This document shows, piece by piece, positions 23,408 to 31,443 of a DNA stretch of 64,000 nucleotides. The translations under genes were made by a program, and so were the position numbers. Origin of the DNA: Halorubrum xinjiangense (lineage in GTDB: Archaea > Halobacteriota > Halobacteria > Halobacteriales > Haloferacaceae); NCBI RefSeq assembly GCF_900102375.1, contig NZ_FNBO01000008.1, positions 89,524 to 153,523 of the forward strand. Reading direction: 5' to 3'. Each line of letters begins with the position of its first letter. The first letter of the stretch is position 1. The notes below the pieces were generated by a model. The model was given only the letters and a program-made list of their open reading frames with translations. It was not told where the DNA came from and ran no database searches.

Positions 23408-25300
23408 TTACTCGTCTCCTGCGTTGCCGCGGACCGCGCGCTCGACGGCGGCCGCCAGTCGCTCGCGCGTGCGGTGGCTGGCCTCGGCGTCGGTCGCGAC
23501 CTCGATCAGGTGCGACCCCGGGGCCTCGTGCGCCCGCGAAACGGCCTCGCCGACCTCGTCCGCGACCGCTTCCGCGCGCTCGGCCGGCGTCTCGCCGCGG
23601 TCGGCGAGCGCGTCGGGCCGCGCGTCGATCCGCGCGTACTCGAGGCCGTGGAGCTCGGCGAGGGGTTCGAACTCCATCCCGTGCGGCGTCTTGAACGACT
23701 CGGAGAACGGCGGCTCGAACGACTCGATCGGAAGCTTGTGGAAGATCCCGCCGCCGTCGTTGTTGATCGCGACGACCGTGACGTCGACGTCGCAGCGCTC
23801 GACCGCGAGCAGCCCGTTCGAGTCGTGGTATAAAGCGAGGTCGCCGACGACGAGCGTGAGGTCGTCCGTCGTCCCGGAGCCCGCGCCGAGCGCGCTGGAG
23901 ACGATCCCGTCGATGCCGGAGACGCCGCGGTTGCCGAGCGCGGTGACGTTCGCCGTCGTCGGCCCGACGAACCGGTCGAGGTCGCGGACGGGCATCGAGT
24001 TAGAGACGAAAAGCGTCGCCGGGTCGGGGAGCGCGTCCGCGACCGCGCGGAGGGCGTCGCCCTCGTGGAAGCCGCGTTCGCTCCCCGCTCCGTTCGGGAC
24101 GTCGTCGCCTTCTCTCGTGTGAACCGCCTCGGCGACCCGGTCCGCCTCCTCCCACTGCGCGCGCCAGTCCGGATCGCCGCTCCCGCCCCGGGCGAGCCGC
24201 GAGAGGCGGGCGCAGAGCCGGCTCGGCTCGGCGACGACGAGGTCGGTCGCGGCGAACTCCGCCTCGCGCCAGCCCCCGGCGGGGTCGACCTGATACTGGT
24301 CGGCGCCGGTCCCGGCGAGGTACTTCCGGAGCCGCTTCGAGGTCGGCGAGGCGCCGAGCCGGAGGACGAGGTCCGGGTCGGCCCAGCCGTCTGGCCCGTC
24401 TGCTTCGCCGGCTTCCGTCCCGCCGCCCGCGAGGTCGGCCGAGAGGTACGCATCGTAGCCCCCGATCACGGGCGCGACGCGCGTGTGTCCGCCGTACCGG
24501 AGTCCCGAAAGCGGGTCGGCCAGCACGGGGAACCCGCTTGCGTGCGCGAGCGCCGTGACGGCCTCCGGGTCGATCCCCGGCGGGTCGGCGGGGCCGGCGA
24601 CGATCAGCCCGCGGTCCGCGTCGCTCAGCTTGTCGGCGAGCGCGCGCAGCTCGTCGTCGCCCGGTTCGGGCGCGCCGCCCGTCACGTCGACGTAGGGACC
24701 GTCGCGCCCGCGCTCGGCCGCCTCGGGCAGGTCCTCGGGCACGTCTCCCGGGACCGGCGTCGGCTCCAACGGCTTTTTAAACGGCACGTTGAGGTGGACC
24801 GGTCCCTTGTCGGCGCCCTCGGCGGTCGAGACGGCGCGAGCGACGGTGGTCCGCAGCGAGCGCAGCGCCCGATCGTTCGCGGCGGGCTCCGGGAGATCCT
24901 TATAAAAGCGCACGGCGTCGCCGTACAGCTTCTCTTGGTCCGTGGTCTGGTTCGCGCCCGAGTCTCGCAGCTCCGGCGGCCGGTCGGCGGTGAGCGCGAG
25001 CAGCGGGACGCGGGCCTCGCTCGCCTCCATCACGGCGGGATGGTAGTTGGCGGCGGCGGTGCCGGAGGTGCAGATCAGCGGCGTCACGCGGCCGGTCCGA
25101 CGGGCCCGGCCGAGCGCGAAGTACGCGGCGGCGCGCTCGTCGAGCTGCGAGAACACGCGGAGCTCCTCGTGGCCCGCGGCGGCGACGGTCAGCGGCGTCG
25201 AGCGGCTGCCCGGCGAGGCGACGACGGCGTCGACGCCCGCGGCGACGAGCTCGTCGACGAGCGCGTTCGCCCACAGGACGTTCCGGTTCGGCGCGGTCAT
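23408..25300 (-). CDS. menD: 2-succinyl-5-enolpyruvyl-6-hydroxy-3-cyclohexene-1-carboxylate synthase
   Basis: Thiamine-diphosphate enzyme that joins isochorismate and 2-oxoglutarate in menaquinone synthesis, the quinone used by haloarchaeal respiration. At 630 residues it is slightly longer than bacterial MenD (~560). Landmarks are VASPGSRSTPLTVAA (isochorismate site), LTADRPPELRDSGANQT, the ThDP/Mg region GNRGVSGIDGIVSSALG and VAINNDGGGIFHKLPI. No other men genes are visible here, so the pathway genes are elsewhere or outside the window. The start at ATG 25300 is unambiguous. Confidence 0.96.
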   Translation of the reverse strand: MTAPNRNVLWANALVDELVAAGVDAVVASPGSRSTPLTVAAAGHEELRVFSQLDERAAAYFALGRARRTGRVTPLICTSGTAAANYHPAVMEASEARVPLLALTADRPPELRDSGANQTTDQEKLYGDAVRFYKDLPEPAANDRALRSLRTTVARAVSTAEGADKGPVHLNVPFKKPLEPTPVPGDVPEDLPEAAERGRDGPYVDVTGGAPEPGDDELRALADKLSDADRGLIVAGPADPPGIDPEAVTALAHASGFPVLADPLSGLRYGGHTRVAPVIGGYDAYLSADLAGGGTEAGEADGPDGWADPDLVLRLGASPTSKRLRKYLAGTGADQYQVDPAGGWREAEFAATDLVVAEPSRLCARLSRLARGGSGDPDWRAQWEEADRVAEAVHTREGDDVPNGAGSERGFHEGDALRAVADALPDPATLFVSNSMPVRDLDRFVGPTTANVTALGNRGVSGIDGIVSSALGAGSGTTDDLTLVVGDLALYHDSNGLLAVERCDVDVTVVAINNDGGGIFHKLPIESFEPPFSESFKTPHGMEFEPLAELHGLEYARIDARPDALADRGETPAERAEAVADEVGEAVSRAHEAPGSHLIEVATDAEASHRTRERLAAAVERAVRGNAGDE

Positions 25301-25339
25301 TGCCGTCGCTTCGGGCCCCGACGTAAATACTCCGGCGAG

Positions 25340-25402
25340 TTCGGTCGGCGGGCGGTAGGGTGGCGGGCGGTGGGGTGGCGGGGCGGTGCCCGCCCCCGGG
25401 AG
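25340..25402 (+). other. G-rich intergenic stretch, possible quadruplex
   Basis: Seven or more runs of three to four G in ~50 bases (pattern GGGCGGTAGGGTGGCGGGCGG and on) lie between menD and the DUF5830 gene. It could form a G-quadruplex on the plus strand. No gene is seen. Confidence 0.4.
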
Positions 25403-25417
25403 GCGTCAAGGTTGGTG

Positions 25418-25810
25418 TCACTCCGACGCCGACTCCGACTCGCGTCCGGTCACCCTCCGGATACAGGAGGACCCGAACGGGCCGAGTTCCCCGGCGTCCA
25501 GCCGGATGAAGTGGCCCGTCGAAATCGACGTGCCGCAGCGCCGGCACTCGAACTCGCCCTCGCGGGCGACGACCTGGCTCTCGTACTCGACGTGGGTCCC
25601 GTTGCGGCGGACGCGGAGCCGCGCGCCCTCGCGGTCGATGACCCCGCGCTTCTCGGCGGCGTCGAGGATGTCGCGAGTGAGCGCCGGGCTCGTCGTGATC
25701 GTCTCGATCCGGTCGACCGCGGCGGCGAGGTCGAGCTCCTCGCGTTCGAGGTGGGCGAGCAGCTCGACGCCGAGCTCCAGCTTCTCGTCGCGGGTCGACG
25801 GCTCCGTCAC
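25418..25810 (-). CDS. DUF5830-like haloarchaeal protein
   Basis: 130 residues. A helical N-terminal part (ELGVELLAHLEREELDLAAAVDRIETI) is followed by a winged-helix-like region (PALTRDILDAAEKRGVIDREG) and a small zinc-finger candidate (FECRRCGTSISTGHFIRL ... GSSCIRR), i.e. C-x2-C-x8-H plus a distal Cys. The architecture suggests a nucleic-acid-binding or regulatory protein confined to haloarchaea; I match it to DUF5830 from memory. It is on the same strand as menD, about 115 bases upstream, separated by the G-rich stretch. Confidence 0.72.
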   Translation of the reverse strand: MTEPSTRDEKLELGVELLAHLEREELDLAAAVDRIETITTSPALTRDILDAAEKRGVIDREGARLRVRRNGTHVEYESQVVAREGEFECRRCGTSISTGHFIRLDAGELGPFGSSCIRRVTGRESESASE

Positions 25811-25943
25811 GGCCGGCGAGACGGCGCGATCCCTCTTAAGTCGGCTGGATGGAGGTCAGGCTCCGGCCGGCCCCGACCGGTAGAGCGCGAATTGGCGCCC
25901 CGCGGACCGGCAGATTCACGTCTGTCGGCCGACATCCGATTCT

Positions 25944-26309
25944 GTGTCTCGAGCCCGCGACCGGTCCCGTCGCCGCCCCGCCTACCGCCGCCGGCCGAAC
26001 GAGTTCTACTGGCTGTGGATCGCGGCGACGGCGACGTACGGCGTCGGCGACATTGTCTCCACTATCGCCTTCCTCCGGTACGTCCCGACGATCGAGGAGG
26101 CGAACCCGGTCGTGCGGTTCGCCCTGGAGTCGTTCGGCCTCTCGGGGCTCGTCGCACTGAAGATCGCCGTCTACCTCGTCATGCTCTGGATCAGCGTCGA
26201 GGGCGCGCGCGAGGGCGACGGCCTGCTGTACTACTTCCCGCCGGTGCTGCTTACGGCGACCGGGACGTACCTCACCGCGAGCAACCTGCGGCTGTTGTGG
26301 ATCGCCTGA
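25944..26309 (+). CDS. Small haloarchaeal membrane protein
   Basis: 121 residues: a basic N-terminus (RARDRSRRRPAYRRRPNEF) precedes three hydrophobic segments (YWLWIAATATYGVGDIVSTI; SGLVALKIAVYLVMLWISV; LYYFPPVLLTATGTYL). The pattern G-D-x2-S-T ... E-E-A-N-P-V-V-R matches a family of small archaeal membrane proteins with conserved D and E-x-N-P; the DUF number is uncertain. The start is a GTG, with no better in-frame option. Confidence 0.65.
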   Translation: MSRARDRSRRRPAYRRRPNEFYWLWIAATATYGVGDIVSTIAFLRYVPTIEEANPVVRFALESFGLSGLVALKIAVYLVMLWISVEGAREGDGLLYYFPPVLLTATGTYLTASNLRLLWIA

Positions 26310-26380
26310 AACCCCGCAGACGCGGGCCGGCGATCACCCCCACCGACACCGACTTTCCCGCGCGGCGCCTCTCTGCCCGC

Positions 26381-26500
26381 ATGCTCTCTGCCACTCCCGG
26401 CCTCCACCACGTCACGGGGATCGTCGGCGACCCCGCGGCCGGCGCCGAGTTCTACGGCGGGACGCTCGGGCTCCGCCTGCTCCGCCGGACGGTGAAGGAC
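26381..26500 (+). pseudogene. 5' remnant of a ring-cleaving VOC dioxygenase
   Basis: The frame opens with LSATPGLHHVTGIVGDPAAG then EFYGGTLGLRLLRRTVK, which is the first beta-alpha-beta unit of haloarchaeal ring-cleaving dioxygenases (first metal ligand His in LHHVT). After about residue 39 the homology stops and GC drops; the frame terminates at 26554. The matching C-terminus is found at 29738-29878, so this gene was split and its middle ~250 residues lost. The promoter side is intact. Confidence 0.8.
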
Positions 26501-26761
26501 CGCCCACAACTTCGGAGGATGGAATTGATGCGTGGTTCGACAGAAGTTCCCTGACGGATCTCAACCGGGCGGAGAACATTTGCCAGAAAATCACTCCGAG
26601 TTCCTACAAGTAGGATGCGAATAGTGTTTGTGTGCCACAGTTGTTAACACGCATTTTCGACCCAAAAGCAGGACATTCGCCACGAGAGAGCAATTCATAT
26701 TACAGACGAGAAGTATTCTATCTCCGGGACGGGAGTATCGCCGTTCACGGCGAGAAGGAGA
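26501..26761. other. Island left boundary, no gene recognised
   Basis: 261 bases of lower-GC DNA between the dioxygenase remnant and the glycosyltransferase stop. One plus-strand frame reads as a short peptide (AWFDRSSLTDLNRAENIC) that could be a decayed protein end, but I cannot name it. The right end holds the hairpin TCGCCG-TTCA-CGGCGA (26738-26753), resembling the right-end hairpin of IS1341-type elements in this window. Confidence 0.5.
26738..26753 (+). repeat. Orphan hairpin with TTCA loop, possible IS end
   Basis: A six-base stem around a TTCA loop, followed by GAAGGAGATTATGTGA. The TnpB element at 45308-45325 has a stem with the same loop followed by GAGGATGTCAC. The likeness in loop and flank suggests a stranded IS1341/IS605 right end, here serving also as a possible terminator for the glycosyltransferase operon. 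Confidence 0.45.
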
Positions 26762-27670
26762 TTATGTGATGATCTCGACCTTGAATTTGCTCCGCCATCG
26801 GTAGCGTCGGCCGCCCCAGACGAACGTGTTCCGCGAGAGTGCGTATATCATCAGCGGCACTTGGAGGATGATAGCGGGATACGATAGTAGAGCGGTCCAG
26901 CGGTAAATTCCGAAGTACGCGTACAAACCTGCGGCCAAGAGGGTCACACAGACTCCCGCATAAACCGGAGAAAGGAGACAAAACAGTGCGAGTAGCGACG
27001 TGATGAGCCCCATCACGATGGTATCTCGGGGATTGTGTTGGTGGATGATCTGTGTGAATCGGACATGCCGTTCCAACGTCTCACGGATTGTTCCACCGAT
27101 CTCAACCTGCCGGATCCGCTTGAGTGTCGTTGTGTCCAGATACTCCGAGAGTAATTGGTCGTCACTCACGGTCCGTTGGAGATTCCGGAGAAATGACTCC
27201 CAGTCTAGGTCGTCGCGTTCAAACATAACGGCACCACCCCACGGCTTATTATTTGCGTACGTCCCGAGTGTCCCGCCAATGGCGTAAATCGGCTCAAGTA
27301 GCGTTGAGAGTACGTCGCTCCCGACGAAAAAGTAGAGTTCTGAGACAGGTCCCTTCTCGTCGTATGCCTCGTGGAATGCTGCCAGCCAGTCAGAGGGATG
27401 GTGGAAGTCGTCGTCAGTCCAGACGATGCGGTCGTGGGTTGCTTTGTCCATTCCCGTGGCGAGCGCATTCGCTTTACCTGAACAGCCCGTAGGTTCACCG
27501 GCTACGACGACCTGTACATTCTGTACCCCCTCGCCGTAGTCGGCAACTGGATCGGACTCGTCGTCGCAGATAATGAGTAGTTCGTCGGACGGGTCAAGTT
27601 GTGTGGCGATCTCCTCGATAACCGGGGAGTGTGTTGTCGTCGGGAGGAGAATGGTTGTTGGTGGGGTCAT
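26762..27670 (-). CDS. Family 2 glycosyltransferase (ceramide glucosyltransferase-like)
   Basis: Membrane-bound GT-A glycosyltransferase of 302 residues. Catalytic features: TTILLPTTTHSPVIEEI opening strand, the metal-binding DDD of WTDDDFHHPSDW, acceptor region GGAVMFERDDLDW and SDDQLLSEYL. The usual (Q/R)xxRW ending is replaced by RFTQ. Three to four C-terminal hydrophobic segments (MGLITSLLALFCLLSPVYAG onward) and a basic end resemble lipid glucosyltransferases. It starts 14 bases after the P450 stop, so the two are co-transcribed. Lower GC than the flanks. Acceptor unknown; a hydroxylated lipid or terpenoid made by the P450 is a reasonable inference. Confidence 0.85.
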   Translation of the reverse strand: MTPPTTILLPTTTHSPVIEEIATQLDPSDELLIICDDESDPVADYGEGVQNVQVVVAGEPTGCSGKANALATGMDKATHDRIVWTDDDFHHPSDWLAAFHEAYDEKGPVSELYFFVGSDVLSTLLEPIYAIGGTLGTYANNKPWGGAVMFERDDLDWESFLRNLQRTVSDDQLLSEYLDTTTLKRIRQVEIGGTIRETLERHVRFTQIIHQHNPRDTIVMGLITSLLALFCLLSPVYAGVCVTLLAAGLYAYFGIYRWTALLSYPAIILQVPLMIYALSRNTFVWGGRRYRWRSKFKVEIIT

Positions 27671-27684
27671 AGTCGGTTTATTTA

Positions 27685-29007
27685 CTAATTGTGAACCCGA
27701 AGTCGCGCTTTGACTGGATGATTCGGGGCTAAGGTCGTTGATACTGCGAAATCCAAGTCTTTAGTGACGGGGTCGAATCGGTACTGCTGTAGCAGTCGTG
27801 CGAGTACTAGTCGGGCTTCGAGTAGCGCAAACCGCCGCCCGATACACATCCGAGGACCACCACCGAACGAAAAATACGCGTATTCTGGCGGGTCGATTTC
27901 TTTCCAGCGTGTCGGACGATACGCGGTTGGGTCACTAAACAAGTCAGGCCTGCGGTGCGTCGCCCACTGCGAACAGACCACGAGTGCATCTGCAGGGACG
28001 TGGTATCCCTCGACGACGTCGTCTTCGGTTGCCTCTCGCATGATCAGGTGAATTGGAGGATACAACCGCATTGCCTCTCGAATAGCGCGATCAGTGCGAG
28101 GCAAGGGTTGCCCGATCGTAGGTTTGCCATCCAGCGTAGTAACCTCGTCCACGACAGCCGCTTGTTCCTCTGGATGGGTAGCCAGACAGTACAGTGTGTA
28201 GGTGAGTGCGAGTGCCGTCGTCTCGTGACCAGCCAGGAGAAACGTGACGAGGTGGTCACGGATTTCGTCGTCATCCATATCGGCCGAGCGTAACGCCGAG
28301 AGCAGATCGCTTTCCTCAGACGGTGCCGATCGACGCTCGGCGAGGAGGTCGTCAACGAACTTATTGAGTCGTTTGACCGCGTGACGGTATTGTATATTTC
28401 GTGGGAGCGGGACCCAGTCTGGAACGTGGAAGGGTACCCTACTGTCTGGACTAAAGCGATTTGTCACGGCACGGGCCGCCGCACGGACGGCCGTTGCGTC
28501 CTCGAAGTCGGTATCGAAGAGGACCTCACCGAGAATTGAGAGGGTGATTTCGGACGTTACGTTCACGAGATCGATCGTCTCACTGGGCTTCCAATCCGTG
28601 ATGTAGCTGTCTGTGCGTTCGATCATTGACGCTGTATAGTCGGCAATTTGACTGGGATCGAACGCTGGTTGAATAGCCCTTCGGGCAGACTCCCAGTCAG
28701 TACCTTCACTCAGTAGCAACCCATCGCCGAGAAGCCCCTCTAGTTCGCGTCGTTGGAAATTGCCCTTTCGGTAATTCGAAGTATTGTCTGCGAGCACGTG
28801 ACGTATTGCTGCCGGTTCGGCGAGCAAGACGCCCTCTTGACGCGGAATACGAAAGGACACGATCGGGCCGTACTCGGCGACTGTCTGCTCGACGAACCCG
28901 AGTGGGTCTCGGGCGTAGGGTAGTGTGTGGCCGAGAATGGGTGGTGCGGGTGGTTCTGGTGGTCTGGGATTATCGGTGGGTGATAGGCGACCTTGTGAAC
29001 CGCTCAT
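27685..29007 (-). CDS. Cytochrome P450
   Basis: 440-residue soluble-type haem monooxygenase. It has the I-helix oxygen-activation motif AGHETTA, K-helix EAMR, the PERF-like RPTRW region and the haem loop FSFGGGPRMCIGRRFA, with the ligand Cys at about residue 388. No signal peptide; the Pro-rich N-terminus (PRPPEPPAPPILG) is typical of class I-like P450s. Overall similarity is of the CYP102/CYP174-like type, but I cannot assign a family. It is first in an operon with the glycosyltransferase and divergent from the HTH-10 regulator. GC is roughly 50-55% in lines counted by hand, well below the flanks, indicating transfer. Confidence 0.95.
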   Translation of the reverse strand: MSGSQGRLSPTDNPRPPEPPAPPILGHTLPYARDPLGFVEQTVAEYGPIVSFRIPRQEGVLLAEPAAIRHVLADNTSNYRKGNFQRRELEGLLGDGLLLSEGTDWESARRAIQPAFDPSQIADYTASMIERTDSYITDWKPSETIDLVNVTSEITLSILGEVLFDTDFEDATAVRAAARAVTNRFSPDSRVPFHVPDWVPLPRNIQYRHAVKRLNKFVDDLLAERRSAPSEESDLLSALRSADMDDDEIRDHLVTFLLAGHETTALALTYTLYCLATHPEEQAAVVDEVTTLDGKPTIGQPLPRTDRAIREAMRLYPPIHLIMREATEDDVVEGYHVPADALVVCSQWATHRRPDLFSDPTAYRPTRWKEIDPPEYAYFSFGGGPRMCIGRRFALLEARLVLARLLQQYRFDPVTKDLDFAVSTTLAPNHPVKARLRVHN

Positions 29008-29036
29008 ACCTACAGTAAGAACGTCATCGGCACCGA

Positions 29037-29075
29037 GATTTTTCCCACGTATAGATGGTTATTTAAATAAAACGA
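29037..29075. promoter_or_regulatory. Divergent P450 / HTH-10 promoter with palindromic TATA
   Basis: TTATTTAAATAA (29059-29070) is a perfect 12-base palindrome and the likely TATA element for the regulator, whose ATG is 21 bases on (near-leaderless). GGGAAAAATCTC on the minus strand, ~30 bases before the P450 start, is a weaker candidate for the operon. The short shared region suits autoregulation. Confidence 0.55.
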
Positions 29076-29090
29076 GGCGGAGCTAGGAGT

Positions 29091-29738
29091 ATGAAGCAAG
29101 TTCGAGTTCGTGTCGCCCCGCCGAGTGAGATGTTGCTTCCGATTCACCAAGCAATTTGTTCGACACCGGAGTTGGGAGATGCGCTGTTATTATCCGGAGG
29201 CCAGAATTCGAATGATCCAACGGAGCTGTTCTCAATTAGAGGCGGGCGGGAGGCCGTCCTCGGAGCTTTGACTGGGCAACCAGGGATACGGTCGGTTGAT
29301 GTCCTCTCTGCTGGGGAAACAGAGACATACGTGTATGTACGAGAGGTTGATCAAGAGCGGACAATTGCAGATGTGTTCACGGCGAGAACACTCGTTGTGA
29401 CACTACCGGTTCAGTTTCAAACGGACGGGAGTGTCAAATTCACCGTTCTCGGCTCCAATTCCGATCTCCATTCGGCGTTTAACTCCGCTCGTGAGCTTGC
29501 AGATGTGACTGTATTAAAGGTACGAGACGGTTGGTCCGACCAGATGGGCGACTCCCTAACAGAACGCCAGCGAACGTTACTGAAGACCGCCTATGAGGGC
29601 GGATACTACGACTATCCAAGGACTACCACCCAAAACGATATAGCAAATTCAGCCGACGTTAATAGCAGTACTGTAGCCGAACATCTCCGCAACGCTGAGG
29701 CGGTACTCGTACAACAGGCTCTAAACACAGATCTATAG
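29091..29738 (+). CDS. HTH-10 (Bat-type) transcriptional regulator
   Basis: 215 residues. The C-terminal ~55 residues are the HTH-10 domain: LTERQRTLLKTAYEGGYYDYP, then NDIANSADVNSSTVAEHLRNAEAVL, the layout of bacterio-opsin-activator-like regulators. The N-terminal ~150 residues are a sensor-like domain without the GAF/PAS motifs of full-length Bat. It is divergent from the P450-glycosyltransferase operon and is the likely controller. It has lower GC than the flanking genes and ends right at the 3' junction with the dioxygenase remnant. Confidence 0.85.
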   Translation: MKQVRVRVAPPSEMLLPIHQAICSTPELGDALLLSGGQNSNDPTELFSIRGGREAVLGALTGQPGIRSVDVLSAGETETYVYVREVDQERTIADVFTARTLVVTLPVQFQTDGSVKFTVLGSNSDLHSAFNSARELADVTVLKVRDGWSDQMGDSLTERQRTLLKTAYEGGYYDYPRTTTQNDIANSADVNSSTVAEHLRNAEAVLVQQALNTDL

Positions 29739-29878
29739 TGACCGGCCACGCGACGGCCCTCTCGCTCCCGCCGCGCTTCGAGGACGACCGCGAGCTGATC
29801 GAGTCGCAGCTGCCGGCGTTCGACGGGCCCGGAGAGACCGGCGGGCCCGACGGTTCGGACCCGGAGCGCCCCCGATGA
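29738..29878 (+). pseudogene. 3' remnant of the ring-cleaving VOC dioxygenase
   Basis: In the frame that ends at the TGA 29876-29878, the sequence ATALSLPPRFEDDRELIESQ then LPAF is the family's typical C-terminus (LPPRFE...R..IE.QLP). High-GC character resumes exactly here, directly after the regulator stop. With the 5' remnant at 26381 it brackets the island. Its stop overlaps the ATG of the next broken gene, as in an intact operon. Confidence 0.78.
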
Positions 29879-30120
29879 GCCGCCGGATCCCCGGCGTCGA
29901 CGGGCCGCACGCCGAAGCGACGCTCGTCACCGGCGGCGCCCCCAGCGCGGTCCGGTCGACGTGATTCCCGGCCCCGCACGAGGCGCCGCTGTCGGCCAAC
30001 GAGCCCGCGCTGACCTCCGCGGTCGACTGCCGGATCGACCCGGGGGACGGCCACGGCCTCTCGGACGCGACGATGGAGCGGATCGGCGAGCGGATCGAGA
30101 GGCTGCTCGGCGACGACTGA
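29875..30120 (+). pseudogene. Alpha/beta hydrolase (phospholipase/carboxylesterase type), internally deleted
   Basis: One frame reads PGVDGPHAEATLVTGGAPSA (the usual opening of dioxygenase-linked carboxylesterases), an in-frame TGA, then after a gap LTSAVDCRIDPGDGHGLSDA and ERIERLLGDD, the C-terminal part with the catalytic His of GHG. The nucleophile elbow (GxSxG) and about 120-150 residues are missing. Both halves are in the same frame, so a deletion left it in phase apart from the stop. Confidence 0.7.
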
Positions 30121-30160
30121 CGCGCGCCCTCGCCTGTCGGCCCTGCTCGACCCCGCGAGT

Positions 30161-30172
30161 CCCGAACGTGTT
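30161..30172. promoter_or_regulatory. CGAACGTGTTCG site upstream of DUF2249-cupin gene
   Basis: Near-perfect 12-base palindrome, 42 bases upstream of the ATG at 30214. It is one of four such sites in the nos locus (also 30804, 31592, 38533). It resembles the inverted repeat reported near haloarchaeal denitrification promoters controlled by NarO-type regulators (from memory). Confidence 0.7.
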
Positions 30173-30213
30173 CGCGCCGCTCGCCATGCGGCTGCGGCGT
30201 CGAGGGTGACGCG

Positions 30214-30756
30214 ATGTCCGAACTCGACGTCAGAGAGATACCGCCGAACGAGCGACACGACCGCATCCACGACGCGTTCGCCGACCTGGAGCCGGGCGAG
30301 TCGCTCACGATTGTCAACGATCACGACCCGAAGCCGCTCTACTACGAGCTCTCGGCCGAAGTCCCAGCCTTCGACGACGAGGCGTACGCGGTCGAGCGCG
30401 AGGGGCCGGAGCGCTTCGTCGCCGAGCTGCCGAAGGCGGCGTCGGCGTCCGGGCCGGAGACAGTCCGGCTCGACGACCTCGACGGCGAGCCGCACACCTC
30501 GGTGTTCCCGGGAGAGGAGCCGAAGACTGTCCGGCTCTCGTTGGCGGCAGGCGAGGTCGTCGCGGAACACGATCATCCCGACAGAACGGTTGTGTTCCAC
30601 GCGCTGGAGGGCACGTTCGACGTCGCGCTCGACGGCGAGGGCTACCGCGTCGAGGCCGGCGAACTGCTCCGGTTCGACGGCGAGCGGAGCGTGGCACCGA
30701 CCGCGCGGGAGGACGCCACCGCGCTGATCGTGTTGGCCCCGCGGGACGAGGCGTAG
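30214..30756 (+). CDS. DUF2249-cupin fusion protein
   Basis: 180 residues in two domains. Residues ~4-75 are DUF2249 (LDVREIPPNERHDRIHDAF ... ESLTIVNDHDPKPLYYELSA), a small TusA-like fold found next to denitrification and respiratory genes. Residues ~95-178 are a cupin barrel with HDHPDRTVVFHALEGTFDV type metal-ligand spacing (His-x-His-x-Pro). It is first in the nos locus and has its own operator-like palindrome. Possible role in nitrogen-oxide sensing or metal/redox handling; this is inference from location. Confidence 0.85.
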   Translation: MSELDVREIPPNERHDRIHDAFADLEPGESLTIVNDHDPKPLYYELSAEVPAFDDEAYAVEREGPERFVAELPKAASASGPETVRLDDLDGEPHTSVFPGEEPKTVRLSLAAGEVVAEHDHPDRTVVFHALEGTFDVALDGEGYRVEAGELLRFDGERSVAPTAREDATALIVLAPRDEA

Positions 30757-30803
30757 CTCCCTCGGTCGTCGCGGGCCCGGCAGCGGTTCGCATCGTTCAA
30801 GCA

Positions 30804-30815
30804 CGAACATGTTCG
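30804..30815. promoter_or_regulatory. CGAACATGTTCG site upstream of halocyanin gene
   Basis: Perfect 12-base palindrome, 67 bases upstream of the halocyanin ATG at 30882. Second of the four copies in the nos locus. Confidence 0.75.
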
Positions 30816-30881
30816 ACGGGATTCCCGCCCGACTGGGCGACGCACGGACGTTACAACTACCACCCACCAACCACCGACCAC

Positions 30882-31430
30882 ATGACCGACGACACCACAC
30901 TCGATCGGCGGCGGTTCGTACAGGCGACGACTGCTGCGGGCGCGACCCTCCTGCTCGCCGGGTGTTCCGGCGGAGGCGGTGATGGGGGCGACGGGTCCGA
31001 CGGAAGTGACGGGTCCGACGGAAGCGATGGAAGCGATGGAAGCGACGGAAGCGACGGATCGGACGGCGGCGACACCGAGTACCTCGGCGAGGAGCCGGAT
31101 TACGGCGGCTGGTTCGACGGCGCGAACAACTACGAGCAGACCGTCGACGCCACCGGCCAGGACGAGGTTACGGTGGAGGTCGGCGCGGGCGACGGCCTCT
31201 CGTTCGGTCCGGCGGCCGTCGCGGTGAGCACCGGAACGACCGTCGTCTGGGAGTGGACCGGTAACGGCGGCGGGCACAACGTCTCCGCCGAGTCGGGCGA
31301 CTTCGAAAGCGAGACTGTCACAGAAGAGGGCCACACCTTCGAGTACACCTTCGAGGAGACGGGGACTCAGGAGTACGTCTGTACGCCCCACGAGGCGGTC
31401 GGCATGAAGGGCGCCGTCGTCGTTCAGTGA
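30882..31430 (+). CDS. Halocyanin-type blue copper lipoprotein
   Basis: Small type I copper electron carrier on the outer face of the membrane (182 residues). It has Tat signal RRRFVQATT, lipobox LLLAGC (Cys ~28), then a Ser-Asp-Gly repeat linker (from 9-bp DNA units). The copper ligands are visible: His in GGGHNVSAES, then Cys-x2-His-x4-Met in EYVCTPHEAVGMKG (Cys ~167, His ~170, Met ~175). It sits between the DUF2249-cupin gene and nosZ with its own palindrome and is the likely electron donor to the N2O reductase. Confidence 0.94.
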   Translation: MTDDTTLDRRRFVQATTAAGATLLLAGCSGGGGDGGDGSDGSDGSDGSDGSDGSDGSDGSDGGDTEYLGEEPDYGGWFDGANNYEQTVDATGQDEVTVEVGAGDGLSFGPAAVAVSTGTTVVWEWTGNGGGHNVSAESGDFESETVTEEGHTFEYTFEETGTQEYVCTPHEAVGMKGAVVVQ

Positions 31431-31443
31431 CGGCCCGGCACGA

